64,000 bases of DNA from Mesostigma viride (Eukaryota; Streptophyta; Mesostigmatophyceae; Mesostigmatales; Mesostigmataceae): positions 1 through 64,000 of the forward strand of contig RPFO01000370.1 of NCBI GenBank assembly GCA_009746045.1, given 5' to 3'. Shown here piece by piece: positions 10,784-22,210 of the stretch. Position numbers and translations under genes: made by a program. The stretch's first letter is position 1. Each line of letters opens with the position of its first letter. The notes beneath the pieces are model-generated. The model ran no database searches and had not been told where the DNA came from. It was given only the letters and a program-made list of their open reading frames with translations.

Positions 10784-13700
10784 GGGGGCTCCATGCCAGG
10801 GGACGTATCGGAGGATTTACCTAATTTGTCAGACTTGGTTGATAAGGTGGGTGCTTGTCCGTCGAGTTTCCACGAGCATCTTACATGGGGTCTAGCTGCA
10901 GGTAGACCCTCACCCTTTTATTGAGACTGACATGTTCGGCTAATTTCAACGGTGCCCCCAACCAATCTGTTGTCTTTTTTCAGGGGGCGGCTGCGGCGAT
11001 GGCTGTTGACAGTGCTGGTATTTGGTCTGGACTCGAGATGGAAATGGTAAGCATTAAACGATATCCGGATGTCTGCATTTCGCCTGAAGTTTTAGTGAGC
11101 GCATTATGCGAAATATACAAATGTCGACTAATTTTGATTTCCAATGAGCTGTCGTATTCGGTGTTGACAGGCGGGGGGTTTGGCCTCAGCAGGCGCTGCC
11201 GGAGAGGAAGAAAACGCTGGAGGAGATGAGGATGGGGGGGATGAAAACGCTGGAGGAGATGAGGATGGGGGAGACGCTGAGGGAGAAGTGGCTGTGCAGG
11301 TACGTTCATCCGCCGCGAGTTCGTGTGATTTTTTTCGTGCTGAGGGGTATCTCCGCAGAGAGACGATGGTGCAACAATCGAACTGAGGTCAAGTCCCTTC
11401 TTGTTCGTTTTTTTTTGTCATGCAGGCGGGGGCTGTCGCTGGGGGTACTGCGGGGGGGAAGGCGGCGAAGCCTCCATTGACTGAGCATGAAAGGGAAAAG
11501 CTGGATTCCCGCAAGAAGGTTGCGAAGGATCATATTATTGCTGTTGGCCTGATCATGCTTAAGTCTCCGCCCGATGGCGTCGATTCGGAGGGACCTGCGG
11601 GGTCCGAGTTTCGCAAGTACCTGACACGACTTGAGGCGGAAGTCGATGCCGATTTCGATACGGAGGTGTTGGGTGACGCTACCTTTAAGAGTGAATTGGC
11701 ATATGAATTTGCAAATCTGGTGAAGTCGAAAGCCACCAAGAATTTCAAGTGGCAGCCTAAGGAGTACTCAGAGGCAAAGGTTGACAAGATCGAGAAATTC
11801 ATGAAGGCTGATTTTCGTCGTCGGGCCGCTGAGGGAAAAAGGGCGCTGAATGCGGTGGCAAAGGCCAACAGTAAGAAGAACGCGGAGGCGAAGGCGGCGG
11901 AGAAGGAGGCGAAGAAGGCGGAGAAGGAGAAGGCTAAGGAGGCCAAGAAGCAGCAGAAAACTGGACAGGTACGATTGTTGTGAAAATTTAGACCTCTCGC
12001 TGCGGGTAGACGCTGACTGGCTGCGGGACTTGGTGTTTAGTGTCAGTAAGGTATTATTCCAACAGAACTTTGTTCGTCCCTGAACAGGATGTCGTGGTCG
12101 GCCTAAAGATTACTGACTTGAGCAAATCCTGCGGTCCTTTTCGATTTTTTACTTCAGGATGACGGGGGGGACGAAGACGCCACGGTGGAGAAGAAGTTAC
12201 CTGGTCATGACGCCGTGTTCGCGCTGGTGAAGGATATGCTCAAGTACTGCTCGAGTAGGCGGATGGCGGACGTCGATGACCTGCCAAACTGGCCCGAGTT
12301 CTCCCCCTTTCTTGAGCTGCTCCGGTCACTCAACAAGCTTTTTAAGGAGGGGGTGCTCACGAGCAGTGGGAACCCGGACACCGACCCTATCATTGAAAGC
12401 TGGAAGCCTTCGAAAAAGGTCGACTCGAACAAGGAGGTCAGGGACCAGAACATCCGGAAGGCCAATTCTCTCAGGGAAACGCGTTGGATTCGGCCGGCCG
12501 ATTTTCAGCAGACCGGATGTTTCAGTATGCGGATCCAGACGGTCAACGCGCTTATTTTGCCAGAGGCTTTGAGGCAGCGGCGTTTAAACCTTGAAACCAT
12601 TAAGGAGAACGCCCGCATTCTCCTCAATGCGCGGGACAACGCCTTGCACTTCAAGGTTGTTGTCCCGGTCTGGCAGTTCCCTTTCCAGGCGCTTGCCGAA
12701 TCTCAACCTGACCTGTTCGACAAGCAAATCTTGTGCATGCCGGATTTCGTCAAGTGGCTGAAGCATTACCACGGCGCCAAGATTGACGCGGAGGATGTGG
12801 GGTCCAGGTACTTCCGGCCCCTTTCGGATACTGAAGTCGACGTGTGGCTTAACACGGAGTCCACCACCTCTTTCCTCGCGAGAGGACTTGAGTGGCGTAC
12901 CTACGCCAGGGTGGACGAGGTGGCCGCAGTTTTGCCTCAGGAGATCGAGGGCAGTCGGGTTTTCAACCTGCTGTGCAATACTGCGATGAAGTCCTACGAT
13001 CCGAAATTTTTTGAGGAACGGGTACCGGTACCGTATCTGGTTCTCCGGTACGCGGTGGTGGATGGGAACCACTACTTTAAGGGGTTAAAGTCGTTTCTCA
13101 GGGGGCCGGATGGCGGGTGGGGAGAGGTTCGGGCAATGATGTGCGAGGGTGGGGCGGAGTCCAATTTCGCAAGTACTCCTAAGGAGGCGGAGCACGCCTT
13201 CCAGGACCTGTTGCGGAAATTCCGTGGTGGTTACATGGGTACGAACGTCATTCTTCTCAAGGGTGGCGACCTGCTCCCGTCGTGGAGTGAGCTGCGAAAT
13301 CTACCTAAGGCAAAAGAAGATGTAAGCTATCTATTTTGGCAGGGTCTAGCTGCGGGTAGACCCTCGGAATTTTCGTGGTTGTTTTTTGTGTGCGCTTCAA
13401 GTTTTTTGCGAGGGTCTCGCTGCAGCTAGACCCTCTCCTTTTTTTTGTTGGAATTTTCGTTGCGTATTGTCGGCCGTTTCTTTTTCGAATTTTGTTAGGG
13501 TCTATCCGCAGCTATACCCCTCGCCTTTTATGACTGAGTTTTGTCGTTGCTCGCTCGATGTTAATTGATGTCGCAGGCGGTGCTGACCGGCAAGCTGGAG
13601 AAGCTGTTCGACATCGCCAAGGGGGCGAATTCGGAGGACTTAGCCGTGGCGGATCGTACGCTGGGCCAGGCGTTGCTTGACGTGTGGAACTACAACAAGC

Positions 13701-14755
13701 TATATCTATACGGCAAAGTCACGCGTGGGAAGGGCCACTATATTGCGGATGGCCACTACACCAATCTGCTCACGTACATCCTCCCGGCTATGCGGCAAGC
13801 GGGGGGAAGGGAAGGGAATGTGGAGCCGGCAGCGGTGGATGTACACGAGGAGGAAGCAGAAGGAAAGAAAAAGCCGGCCCACAGCATTGCTTCAGTGCAT
13901 TCCGCTTACAGTCGCACGCTGGCCAACACGTTTCTCCGTCTGACACAGGAGCAGACTGATGATCCTGCCTCAACGAAACCCGCGCCTGAGGAGGTGATGA
14001 TGCAAAGGTGCAAATTCGCCAATGCAGAGGGGGAGAAGAAAGGCCAGAAGGTCTCTTGGACTTCTTTCAGGAACTTGGCCAGCCTTCCTATGATGGACGC
14101 CGTGATCGATTGCATCATGAGCTGCCAGGTTGGACCGGAAAAGCTCACCAAGTTGGTGGAGATCGCCAAGGATGTGCTGGAGTGCCTGCGGCTGACCATT
14201 TGCGCCAGATTCAAGGAGGATGTGACGCTGGAAGCGCGATGCAAGGACGCAAATGGCAAGGAGTTTGTGGCGTCTCATATTTTCGAACTCGTCTTCAATC
14301 TCCATCCTCTCGCTCGGCCGGTCGGCAGGAAGGAGATTGTGGCCAGATACCGGGAATTTTGGGATGTGGCCGTCATCATAACGAGGAACATCGCCTACCT
14401 TCTTAAAGCCAAAAAACACGCCGCACATCTGAGGATTCCGAGAAAGGATATCAGTAATGGCAAGATCGACTTTCAGGAGATTCTGCTAAAAGAGAGCGAG
14501 GACAAGACGGTGGGTTTGGCACTTTTTGCTCCGGAAGCGTTCAGGAAGTACGCTCCAAAAGTTGGATTACTCGAAGGGGGGGTGAAGGAGGCGGCGATGA
14601 AGGGGCCGGTGAAGGGGCTGGAGAAGGGATCGAAGGGGAAGGGGAAGGGGAAGGAGACGGAGGCGAAGAAGGAGGAGGAGGAGTGGGACGTGAAGTATGA
14701 GTGGCAGAGTGTGGACTGGGGCCGTCGCCGGGTCTGGTTTTGCTGTCAGGACTAG
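10784..14755 (+). CDS. six-exon unknown gene, acidic N-part and Lys-rich tail
   Basis: Exons are 10784-10846, 10984-11046, 11171-11299, 11426-11968, 12158-13321 and 13577-14755. All five introns are phase 0, 124-255 bp, with donors GTGGGT, GTAAGC, GTACGT, GTACGA, GTAAGC and pyrimidine-rich acceptors ending CAG. The first two exons are both exactly 63 bp. The third encodes an internal repeat ENAGGDEDGGD. The fourth holds an alpha-helical segment and a Lys/Ala/Glu coiled coil. The fifth (388 codons) is the largest globular part (PVWQFPFQALAESQPDLFDK, VLRYAVVDGNHYFKGLKSFL). The sixth has LLTYILPAMRQAG, RRN-poor helical sequence, then a KGSKGKGKGKETEAKKEEEE tail before TAG. Function is unknown. 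An upstream intron (10677-10783) joins it to the preceding exon in frame, so the true start is probably upstream. Confidence 0.65.
10888..10909. repeat. intronic copy of the palindrome
   Basis: GGGTCTAGCTG then CAGGTAGACCC, inside the 137-bp intron 10847-10983. The outer six-base arms pair perfectly. Confidence 0.85.
11992..12013. repeat. degenerate intronic copy of the palindrome
   Basis: ACCTCTCGCTG then CGGGTAGACGC, inside the 189-bp intron 11969-12157. The centre is recognisable and both outer arms have changes. Confidence 0.6.
13342..13519. repeat. three palindromes in one intron
   Basis: Copies at 13342-13363 (GGGTCTAGCTG/CGGGTAGACCC), 13412-13433 (GGGTCTCGCTG/CAGCTAGACCC) and 13498-13519 (GGGTCTATCCG/CAGCTATACCC). 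All lie inside the 255-bp intron 13322-13576 and make up about a quarter of its length. The third copy has T opposite A in the inner arm (TCTAT with ATA), so partial pairing is kept. Confidence 0.85.
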
Positions 14756-15381
14756 ACGGTGATGATGATGACAAGTCGCTCGTCAAGCAGGTGGCAGGCG
14801 AGGTTGCCTCAGCTTCAGCCCGCCCCTTTCCCTTGGGCAGGTCCCTTCCGTGCCTGAGCCTGCTGAACTTGGCGAACATTTGGGGTGATAAGTGGAGTAA
14901 CTTTCAGTCCAGGTGGTGGGCGTTCGGTCCTTGCCCGAAAGCTTCGGACATTCCCCAACCGGGCGGGATGTACGATAATGTGCTGAAGGCTTGCGCCCAC
15001 GACTTTTTCTCCAGGTTCGAACCGATGGTGATCGTGTTTGGTACCGAGACGGAGATTAAGGGGTTTCAAGAGATAGTGGAAAGGATCGGGAAAGGGAGTG
15101 AATTGTGGGAGCGGCTTGAACAGGGGGAAGGTGATGGGGGGCCTAGGCTCGGAAGGGCGAAGAAGCGAAAAGCTTCCCACGAAGCTGGGGGATCGTCCGC
15201 CGTGGTGGAGAGGGATGACCAACAGTTGTTGGAGGGAGGGGATGGAGGGGATGGAGGTCCGGCAGGAGGGTCTAACCGCGGAGAGACCCCCGTCGAGGTC
15301 AGAACGCAGCAGGCCGAACAGATACGGGGCCTGAAGGTGATTCGGATCCGCCTGCGGCGAAGAAGCCCGCTTCTCAAGTGA
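14701..15381 (+). CDS. unknown protein or continuation of the preceding gene
   Basis: From about 14745 the coding-like sequence reads SGLDGDDDDKSLVKQVAGEV, SLLNLANIWGDKWSNFQSRW, VIVFGTETEIKGFQEIVERI, then Gly/Asp-rich sequence. It overlaps the end of the previous exon in another frame. I found no splice pair that joins them in phase, so either the previous exon has lost a frame or this is a separate ORF. After about 15270 the sensible frame changes again (to PEGDSDPPAAKKPASQV, which leads into the next ORF), and that change coincides with a copy of the palindrome at 15268-15289. Confidence 0.45.
   Translation: MAECGLGPSPGLVLLSGLDGDDDDKSLVKQVAGEVASASARPFPLGRSLPCLSLLNLANIWGDKWSNFQSRWWAFGPCPKASDIPQPGGMYDNVLKACAHDFFSRFEPMVIVFGTETEIKGFQEIVERIGKGSELWERLEQGEGDGGPRLGRAKKRKASHEAGGSSAVVERDDQQLLEGGDGGDGGPAGGSNRGETPVEVRTQQAEQIRGLKVIRIRLRRRSPLLK
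15268..15289. repeat. palindrome inside coding-like sequence
   Basis: GGGTCTAACCG then CGGAGAGACCC. The outer arms are perfect and the centre is CCGCGG, not CTGCAG. It sits exactly where the coding frame changes. Confidence 0.75.
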
Positions 15382-16080
15382 CTCGACGGGCAGTCGTGTC
15401 ACTTGTTGAGGATGATGGAGGTGGGCCTTCCAAGCCTGCCGCGTCGCAGCCCGTTTTTCAGGTTCCGAAGAAGCAGCTTCGGGTTCCCCCGGCGACTCTG
15501 CCCACCCCGGCGCCTCTGCCCAGTTCTCAGGTACCGAAGAAGCAGCTTCGGGTTCCCCCGCCGACTCTGGCCATTTCTCAGGTACCGAAGAAGCAGCTTC
15601 GTAAGCCAGTTGTGGCAGTGGCTGATTCGGACGACGATGCTGAGGAGGAGGAGGAGGAGGAGGACGACGATGCTGAGGAGGAGGAGGGGGAGGAGGAGGA
15701 GGAGGAGGAGGAGGAGCAGCACGTTGCTACCAAGAAATCCGCCAAGGGTGGGAAGGCTGCGGAGCACGTTGCTTCCAAGAAATCGGCCAAGGTGGGGAAG
15801 CCTCCCAAGCCTGCCCTGCCTCAGAAACGGCGTCGAAAAGCAGTTGTGCTTTCAGATTCGGACGATGAGGAGGAGAAGGAGGAGGAGGATGGCGGCGGAG
15901 AGGAGGAGGACGGGGGAAAGGAGCGCGTTGCTTCCAAGAAGTTACCCAAGACCGCGAAGACTGCCAAGGTTGCCGAGCCCGCCAAACCCGCCCCGGCGCC
16001 TGCCCCCCACCCCCAGACGGGGTCTACCTGCGAGCAGAGGTCGAAGGAAAAGGCCAAAAAGGGTAAGAAAAAATCTGCGA
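15300..16080 (+). CDS. exon: acidic/Lys-rich protein with VPKKQLR repeats
   Basis: Contains three repeats of QVPKKQLR(V/K)P within about 80 residues, then three acidic tracts (AEEEEEEEDDDAEEEEGEEE) separated by basic KKSAKGGKAAEHVASKKSAK segments, then RRRKAVVLSDSDDEEEKEEE. This alternation of SDSDDEEE acidic runs with Lys-rich runs is typical of nucleolar or chromatin-associated tails (inference from composition only). A donor AG/GTGAAT at 16081 joins in phase 1 to the acceptor TTTGCTCGCAG at 16185. That donor is weaker than the GTATGT ten bases later, which would not keep the frame. Confidence 0.55.
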
Positions 16081-16185
16081 GTGAATTCTGGTATGTAGAG
16101 TGTTTTGATTTTTTACGGTTGGCAGTCCGATTTCTACTAACTCGATTTTAGTCATGCGTTGATGGCATGATCGGTTTGCTCGCAG

Positions 16186-16748
16186 GTAATGAGGATGTGG
16201 AGCAGTTACTTCGCTTGGCTAATGTGGCGGTGGGCTTCGGACCAGCGGCTGTACATGCTGACACTTCCGGACGGGAGGAGCCTAAGGGGGCGGAAGACAG
16301 TCAGGCGGGCGATGAGGATGATGACAAGCCCACGTTGGAAATGAGACTTATGGACGGGGAAATGGGGTTCGGAGCACCAGAGGCCTTTTGGTGTGATGGG
16401 TGGACTTTAGCCATTATGCAAGCAGGGAACAAGGATACGGCTACGCCAATGTATGCCAAGCTAGAAGACGTCATGCTTTATGGGCAGGTGTCTGGATACG
16501 ACACCAAGTGGAGGGACGTCGCATTTAAGTTTTTCGCTGAGGGGGAGAAGGGAGGGAAGTTGAAGAACAAGTTGTGGTGGATGCCGCTGGACTACGCGAT
16601 GAAGGTGGTAAAGCTGACGGATGGCAAGAGCTGGAAGGATGTGGAAGTCTGGGCGCCTGCAAAGGAGATCGATAAGAAGAGGAGGAACTCGAAAACGGAA
16701 CAGCAGATCGCGGAAGCGAAATTACGGAAGAGGCCCTCGAAAGTGTGA
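16186..16748 (+). CDS. exon: unknown globular domain with basic tail
   Basis: Reads NEDVEQLLRLANVAVGFG, then an acidic linker, then PEAFWCDGWTLAIMQAGNKD, DVMLYGQVSGYDTKWRDVAF, NKLWWMPLDYAMKVVKLTDG and a basic end AEAKLRKRPSKV before TGA. The aromatic-rich middle suggests a folded domain that I do not recognise. The codon before the stop overlaps GTGTGAGG, a possible donor, so the stop may be intronic and the gene may continue to 17415. Confidence 0.55.
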
Positions 16749-17414
16749 GGGAAAGTTAGCACTTGGACATGCGCTGGCAATGCTCGTCCTATGGTTAATA
16801 CAAAGGTTAGGATGATGTCGAGTCTCTCCACGTAAAATTTACATGAATTACTAACTTTCAAGCCTCTCGATGTGGAATGTACGCTCAAATTGACATGAAT
16901 TAAGCATTATGACACCAAATTAGCTCGAAAATACGCGATCGGACGCCAAATTCGCGCGAAAAAAAGATATCGGACGATTGAAACTAGCGTTTTTTTCTTG
17001 CAAAATGCGCCAAAAATGACCCCATTCCGCGTGGGACCACCCTGGGCGGCCAGCTCGATCTCACCGTTAAGGCCCATGCGACCAAGGATTTCTCTCTCAA
17101 ACGCACGCATAAGCTTCTCGGAATTCTCACCTTCCTCCATGGCACCTGAAGTTCTTGACAATGACGTCGAGGCTGCGCTTGGCGAGCTCGGCCTCCTCGC
17201 AAACAAATATGCACCACTGAAATCAGGCATTTTCGCGGGACGAAGGTGAAGACGACGGCGATGGCGGCAGTTAGATCTCGCCAGTTTTCGCGCGAATTTC
17301 AGTGGCTGTTGGGTGGCACGACCATGATGATGCGTTCAAAGGTTGATAATTAGGTTTCTACGAGTTTGTTGAGGTAATGGGGCAAAGGAAACGTAGTTTT
17401 TTTTTGTTTTGCAG
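16749..17414. other. intron or spacer with conflicting open frames
   Basis: Both strands stay open at 16990-17250. The + strand gives APEVLDNDVEAALGELGLLA and the - strand gives MEEGENSEKLMRAFEREILG. Either could be an exon and neither could be tied to a splice site. A pyrimidine tract and TTTGCAG at 17414 mark a good acceptor for the next exon. Confidence 0.4.
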
Positions 17415-17665
17415 ATGCAGGGCTTCTGGGACTATCCGTACTCCGCGCCCGCATGATTGACAAGGAGAAATGGGCTGCCATCTGCGATAAGCACCTTCCC
17501 GAGGGGTATGCTCCTGTTTTCTCCCCACGGGCCCCGCGGCCCGTTGCTAGCCAGGGTAGAAGTCCGCAGGTGGAGGTTATTGGTCCTGAGGATAGCCGCT
17601 ATACTACCGCCTCGTCTGCCATTACAGTAGAGGACAGCTCGGATGAGGATTACATCCCCATCTAG
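17415..17665 (+). CDS. last exon, unknown protein C-terminus
   Basis: After the acceptor the longest frame reads MIDKEKWAAICDKHLPEGYA, a Pro/Arg-rich linker, and an acidic end VEDSSDEDYIPI before TAG at 17663-17665. The acidic end resembles the SDSDDEEE tracts of the preceding exons, which supports its being the terminal exon of the same locus. TGTAA occurs about 45 bp downstream; in green algae that pentamer is a polyadenylation signal (family knowledge), but one pentamer is weak evidence. Confidence 0.5.
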
Positions 17666-18486
17666 TGCGGTTGGGGGATGATGCAGACGATATTTGTTTA
17701 AACTTTTGTGTAATTATTTTTCTAATGAGATTAGCATAGACTCCGTGGCATGCCTTTGCGCATGACACACAAGTACTTACTTACTTACTTACTTAAACGT
17801 AGTTTTTTCCAGTTTCTCACCCAACTTTCATGCGGAAACCCTGGAAACCGGCATACATATTATTACGGCAGGACTCGGGTCTGCTGCGGCACCATGCTTG
17901 GTATTTCCATGGTGTTTCGACTTTGTAACACATGTTTATTCATTCCGAACGCCCGGACTCTTGGCTAAACCGAGATTTGTGCAGACTTTTATTGGGTAGC
18001 TCGGGGCATGATGGTGCCTGCAAATAGCGTAAGGCGTGACCGTGGCTATTGCTACGGTATGCTGTATTTTCCTGGAAATGGCCTCTGCCACCGGCTCAAT
18101 AGTGCTTGCAGGCGTAAGTATATCGTGTTTCTACCTAGTTTCTGCCAGTTTTCCACTTATTTCTACCGACCTCTGCCCAGCCTCTCTAAGACCGCCATCC
18201 TACTCGACGTTGCTTGCATGTCAGCCATAGCAGGTTGCAGTTGTGCAGTATTTAGGTGCTGTATACGTCGTCAAGCCGTGCATATATCGTGAAGGTTCCA
18301 GCCGTACGTGTTCAGCCCGTCTCACGTTTCGAGACCGTGAACAAGTCTCGAGTGGACACGTGTGTAGTACTCCTACACACACAGATCTCGAATGATTTAT
18401 CTAGTACCACATCCGAAAGGCCTGCATCACTCCCCGGAAAGGAGAACTTTTGCGGATGACTGTAGGTGTCAGTTGGCGATGCCTTA
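17666..18486. other. non-coding spacer
   Basis: Contains a short TTAC microsatellite at about 17770-17793. No gene seen. Confidence 0.5.
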
Positions 18487-18580
18487 GGATCAGGAGGGCG
18501 TCCGTCCTATAGTCAGCAAAAGTTGGTGCGAGAGGTCCCCAGTTCGATTCCGGCCTGGATTCATTTGCAGATCGCGTTTT
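18487..18580 (+). repeat. tRNA-derived SINE-like fragment
   Basis: A T-arm-like motif AGAGGTCCCCAGTTCGATTC is followed by CGGCCTGG, preceded by a D-arm-like CTATAGTCAGC. The anticodon arm does not fold, so it is not a working tRNA. The minus-strand translation ESNWGPLAP is the kind of spurious peptide that tRNA-derived SINEs produce. Confidence 0.45.
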
Positions 18581-20039
18581 CCGCGAACCGGCACTGAACA
18601 CAAATGCTTTTCACCTTTGCGGCGTGCCAAATCAGAATATATCGTGAGGATTGGATATGGATGGTTTATACTGCGTTGATTGTGCAAGAAGATCAGCTAG
18701 GTGCCCATAATCATGGTGTATAATCATGTGTTGTTAGCATCTTGCCACCATTTGCTAGCATGCATTCCAGCGTCATCTTTGCCTGCATGTAAGCTCATGG
18801 ATCACTCAACCTATCCAAGCCTTTCATTACACGTGCCTCTTTCTTTCAGTATTGCACGCGTTATGGAATGAAAACCCAGCACCTCCCTTACCACGAGGCA
18901 TGTGCTCAACACGTTGTGAGAGTGGATGATGCTTTGGCTATGGCTGCCTGATTCAGTCATATTAGGTCATCCAGTCATGATGTTTGATGCATGTTTGATG
19001 CATGTTTGATGCTGTATAACTTATACAAACCTATTTTCAACGTTTTGACCCTCCAAGCTCACTATGGCCCTGTTTATGGGGCTCGTGTCGTTGCGCCATG
19101 TTGTGAAGTGCTCTCATTTTTCCCACTGCGTTGTACTGAGCTGTGTTTGTAATGCTAATGAAAAAAACTCCAGTAGACCAATGGGCCTGAGTTTTGTTCC
19201 ACAAAGCCTGCACATGTTGCCCATAGCTCGTGCAAGAAGCCAGATTTTTTTCATGAACCATTTGTGAATAAGCACATGACTTGTGACCTACTAGGGTCAA
19301 CAAATCGCGGTCATGGTCAGACCCCCCTGTATTCAAACCAGTGTATCTCTCTAATGAATTAGCATTTTGTAGGTCTGAGTAGCTCAAAACAAACTTTGAT
19401 GTATGGGCTTTCAGGAAAGTATATACATGACCATGAAAAAAATTCCTTAGGTGCTATACGCGTTCTAAAAAAAACTTACAACGCGATATATCGCGTTCTG
19501 ATTGAAAAAAAACACGGGTTAATATACACGTGACTGCGTCACGTGAGCATAAGTCCTCAGTGGGAGGGAAACATGGGATGGAATGGATGGGGTAAGCTAT
19601 CTAGGTCCTAGTTACGTACAGGGGTGTGGGCACCGCGGCCCGAATCGCTATGAATGCCATACGCGGTCACACGCGGAGCCCCCACAGACTTGGGGGTGGT
19701 CTCCTTCATCACTACTCGCCATCTATCCTTGCGTACCATCTGCCTCTATATTACAGACAAACCAGGAGGCTGCCCGGGCGTGAGCCCGTCGCATCTAGTG
19801 TAGCACATGTCCATGCCGAGTCTATCACGAAAAGTCCACGGGTGCATGGCGGCCCTGCCGCGCGCGGCCTGCATGGGGCACGCCAGGTGAGGGCATATCG
19901 CCCAGGCTGGGCGGGTTTGGTGCCAGCTAGTCTATCTGATGTGTCTACCTGATCTGTGCGGGCCAGGTGCCCGGCTAGGCCCAGGCGCCTGTCGGCCTAA
20001 TTAATAATGTGGGAAACATAGGGCAAATCAGCGTACAAA
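18581..20039. other. non-coding spacer
   Basis: AT-balanced sequence with a short tandem GATGCATGTTT at about 18978-19012 and no supported gene. Confidence 0.45.
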
Positions 20040-22210
20040 TCCTCATTACTAATGTGCAAACCAAAGGGGATGTTAAGGGCCTTGCGCAGCATTGGTGACG
20101 TTGCCGTCGAGTCGTTGCTTCAGCTTCTGCGTCAGTGTCCAGGTCTCGGCGCCGTTGGTCAGGATCGTCAGAATGACGACCTTGAAGAGGTCACGCTTGA
20201 TGATCCGGGGTAGGGCGGGGTTGCTCCACCAGCGGCGGTGGTCATGGAGGTGCGCCCACGCCATGCCGATCCGTGTCGTCAGGTCGTCCTCGCAGTCGGG
20301 AAGCCAACTGCCGAGCAGGTTGAAGCGGCCTGAAGTAGGGTAGGGGACCTCGGTGTCGTCTAAGAGGCGGAGTGTGGGTGGGGGCCCTGCCATGCTGAGG
20401 GCCAGGGCCTCCGTTTTGAGGCTGATTTCTAGACCAACCGCCCGAGCCTCGAGCGCCAGGCAGTCCAGCTAAAGTTGGGCAGACTCCGGCTTCTCGATGA
20501 GCGTGATGTCGTCGGCATAAATGAGGTCAGCTAGTAAATTCTGCTTGTTTGTCAGCCCCCCTTCTCCAAGCTCGTTCGTGATCGCTAGGCCGGGGGCACG
20601 GTCTGCAATGCTAGCAAAGCGAGCACGTGCCTGGCGCATAACATAATCCACTACAATAATTAACAGGTACGGCGACAGGACGCAACCCTGCCAGACGCCG
20701 GTCTGCAGTGGGCATGGCGGGGTAAAGCCGTGTTGAGTGCGCACCGAAGTGGTCGACCCCTCATACAGCGTGCGGATGACGGTAATCAGGGGAGTGGGGA
20801 CGCGAGCGCGAGCAAGTACAGCGCATAGAGCGTCCCAGAGGACAGAGTCAAAAGCCTTTATGAAGTCGATGAAGATCAGGATGGCCGGGAAACTCACCAG
20901 GCTGCAGGAAAGCGATTTCCTCGAAGAGGCGACGCGCGATGAAGATGGCCATGACGGTGTTGCGCCCAGGACAAAAGCTCATTTGACTTTCCCTAGGTGA
21001 CGGTCGAGAGCAGAACGAAGGCGGTTGAGGATCATGCGCATGAACAACTTGAGTGCGCGGCGCTCTGGATGCAGACTCCTCTGTAGTTGGCGGGGTCGTC
21101 ATGGGAACCTTTGTTTTTGTACAGCATACAGTGTAATACGGTATAGCTGTGCTGCCACTCAGGAATCGGCGGCGCGTCGGCTAGCAGGATCCGGTTGCAG
21201 ACGTCAAGCAGGAACCCCGTGAGCGCCGTTAGCTTAATCACCTGGGCGGGGAGCTGGTCAGGTCCAACAGCGGCGTAGAAGCGGAGTTGCTTGGCGGCGG
21301 TGCTCAGCTCGAGCTCGGTGAACGGCGGTAGCTCGTTGGGGTCGGCCAGGGGTTCCGTCAGGCCGGGCTGGGTACGTGTAGTCCTGCTCAGCGGCGGGCG
21401 GCGTGGGCGGCGCAGGGATGTCCGCAGGCGCTACGGCCACTCTGCCAGGCGCGCGGCCGCCAAAGGGCCAAGCGGCGGCCGGAGGCGGCGGGGGGGCGCC
21501 GAGCAGCCGGGACTGGGAGGAATACCACTGGTCGAGCTGCTGCTGCGGTGAGCCAGAGCTAGAGCGTCTACGGCGCCGGCGGGCCGGCGGCTGGGCGTGA
21601 CGCAGGCGGGTCCAGGCGTACTTGCCGTGCTGGTCCTTGAGGTGGGCGATTCAAGTACTCGTGGACATGGAGGTCCTCCTGCTCCTTGGTCGCCTGCCGG
21701 ATGGCCGAGTGGTAATCGGCTTTGAGGCAGGCGTAGCGGGCGGGGTCGCGGTTGTCGCGCAGGGCTTGCCGGGCCTGGATGACGGCGGGGAGCCGGTGCA
21801 GGCTGGTAAAGCGGGGCGGGCAGCGGGGGGGCAGCAGGGCCCCGGCCGCGGGCAGCTTGCCGGCGAGGTGCCGAAGGGCCGAGGCCAGGCGCCGGCAGCG
21901 AACAGCTGGGCGTGGCTGGCCGGGATGTCCAGCGCGTCTACGGACGCCTCTGCCGCGCGCTTGTAGGCGCGCTTTTCAGGGACGTCCTTCAGAGCGTCGT
22001 CAGATTTCTCAAGCAACTGCAGCACTGTGCGCAAATCAGGTGGTGCCACGTGCTTACGAAAGGGCGAGGGGAATCGCAGCGCGGCAGAGCGCAGGGGGGG
22101 AACCGGTATACTGGAGGGGGGACGTCATCCACGTCGACCGGCCACAAGCCCTGGCAGGCACCCCCTGCCACCCCAGCAACCCCAGTCTAGGGAATATAGC
22201 AGTAGTGTAG
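20040..22210 (-). pseudogene. LINE with apurinic-type reverse transcriptase, degenerate
   Basis: Read on the minus strand. An unplaced GC-rich region (22210-21250) is followed by the start of a reverse transcriptase: PEWQHSYTVLHCMLYKNKGS at about 21150, ILIFIDFIKAFDSVLW at about 20870, WQGCVLSPYLLIIVVDYVMR at about 20680, and the catalytic IYADD at about 20510. The thumb/C-terminal part reads RIGMAWAHLHDHRRWW and NGAETWTLTQKLKQRLDG, ending near 20073. These are the conserved blocks of LINE-type (non-LTR) reverse transcriptases. Stops and frame changes between blocks show it is dead. It is a different LINE family from the restriction-like endonuclease LINEs at 1293 and 54507. Confidence 0.8.

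Noticed and set aside
14690..14790. An intron joining the exon ending at 14755 to the following ORF
   Set aside because: No GT-AG pair of reasonable length and splice quality joins the two frames in phase.
16081..16185. GTATGT at 16091 as the splice donor
   Set aside because: It is the better-looking site but leaves the downstream exon out of frame. GTGAAT at 16081 keeps the frame, so I preferred it with low confidence.
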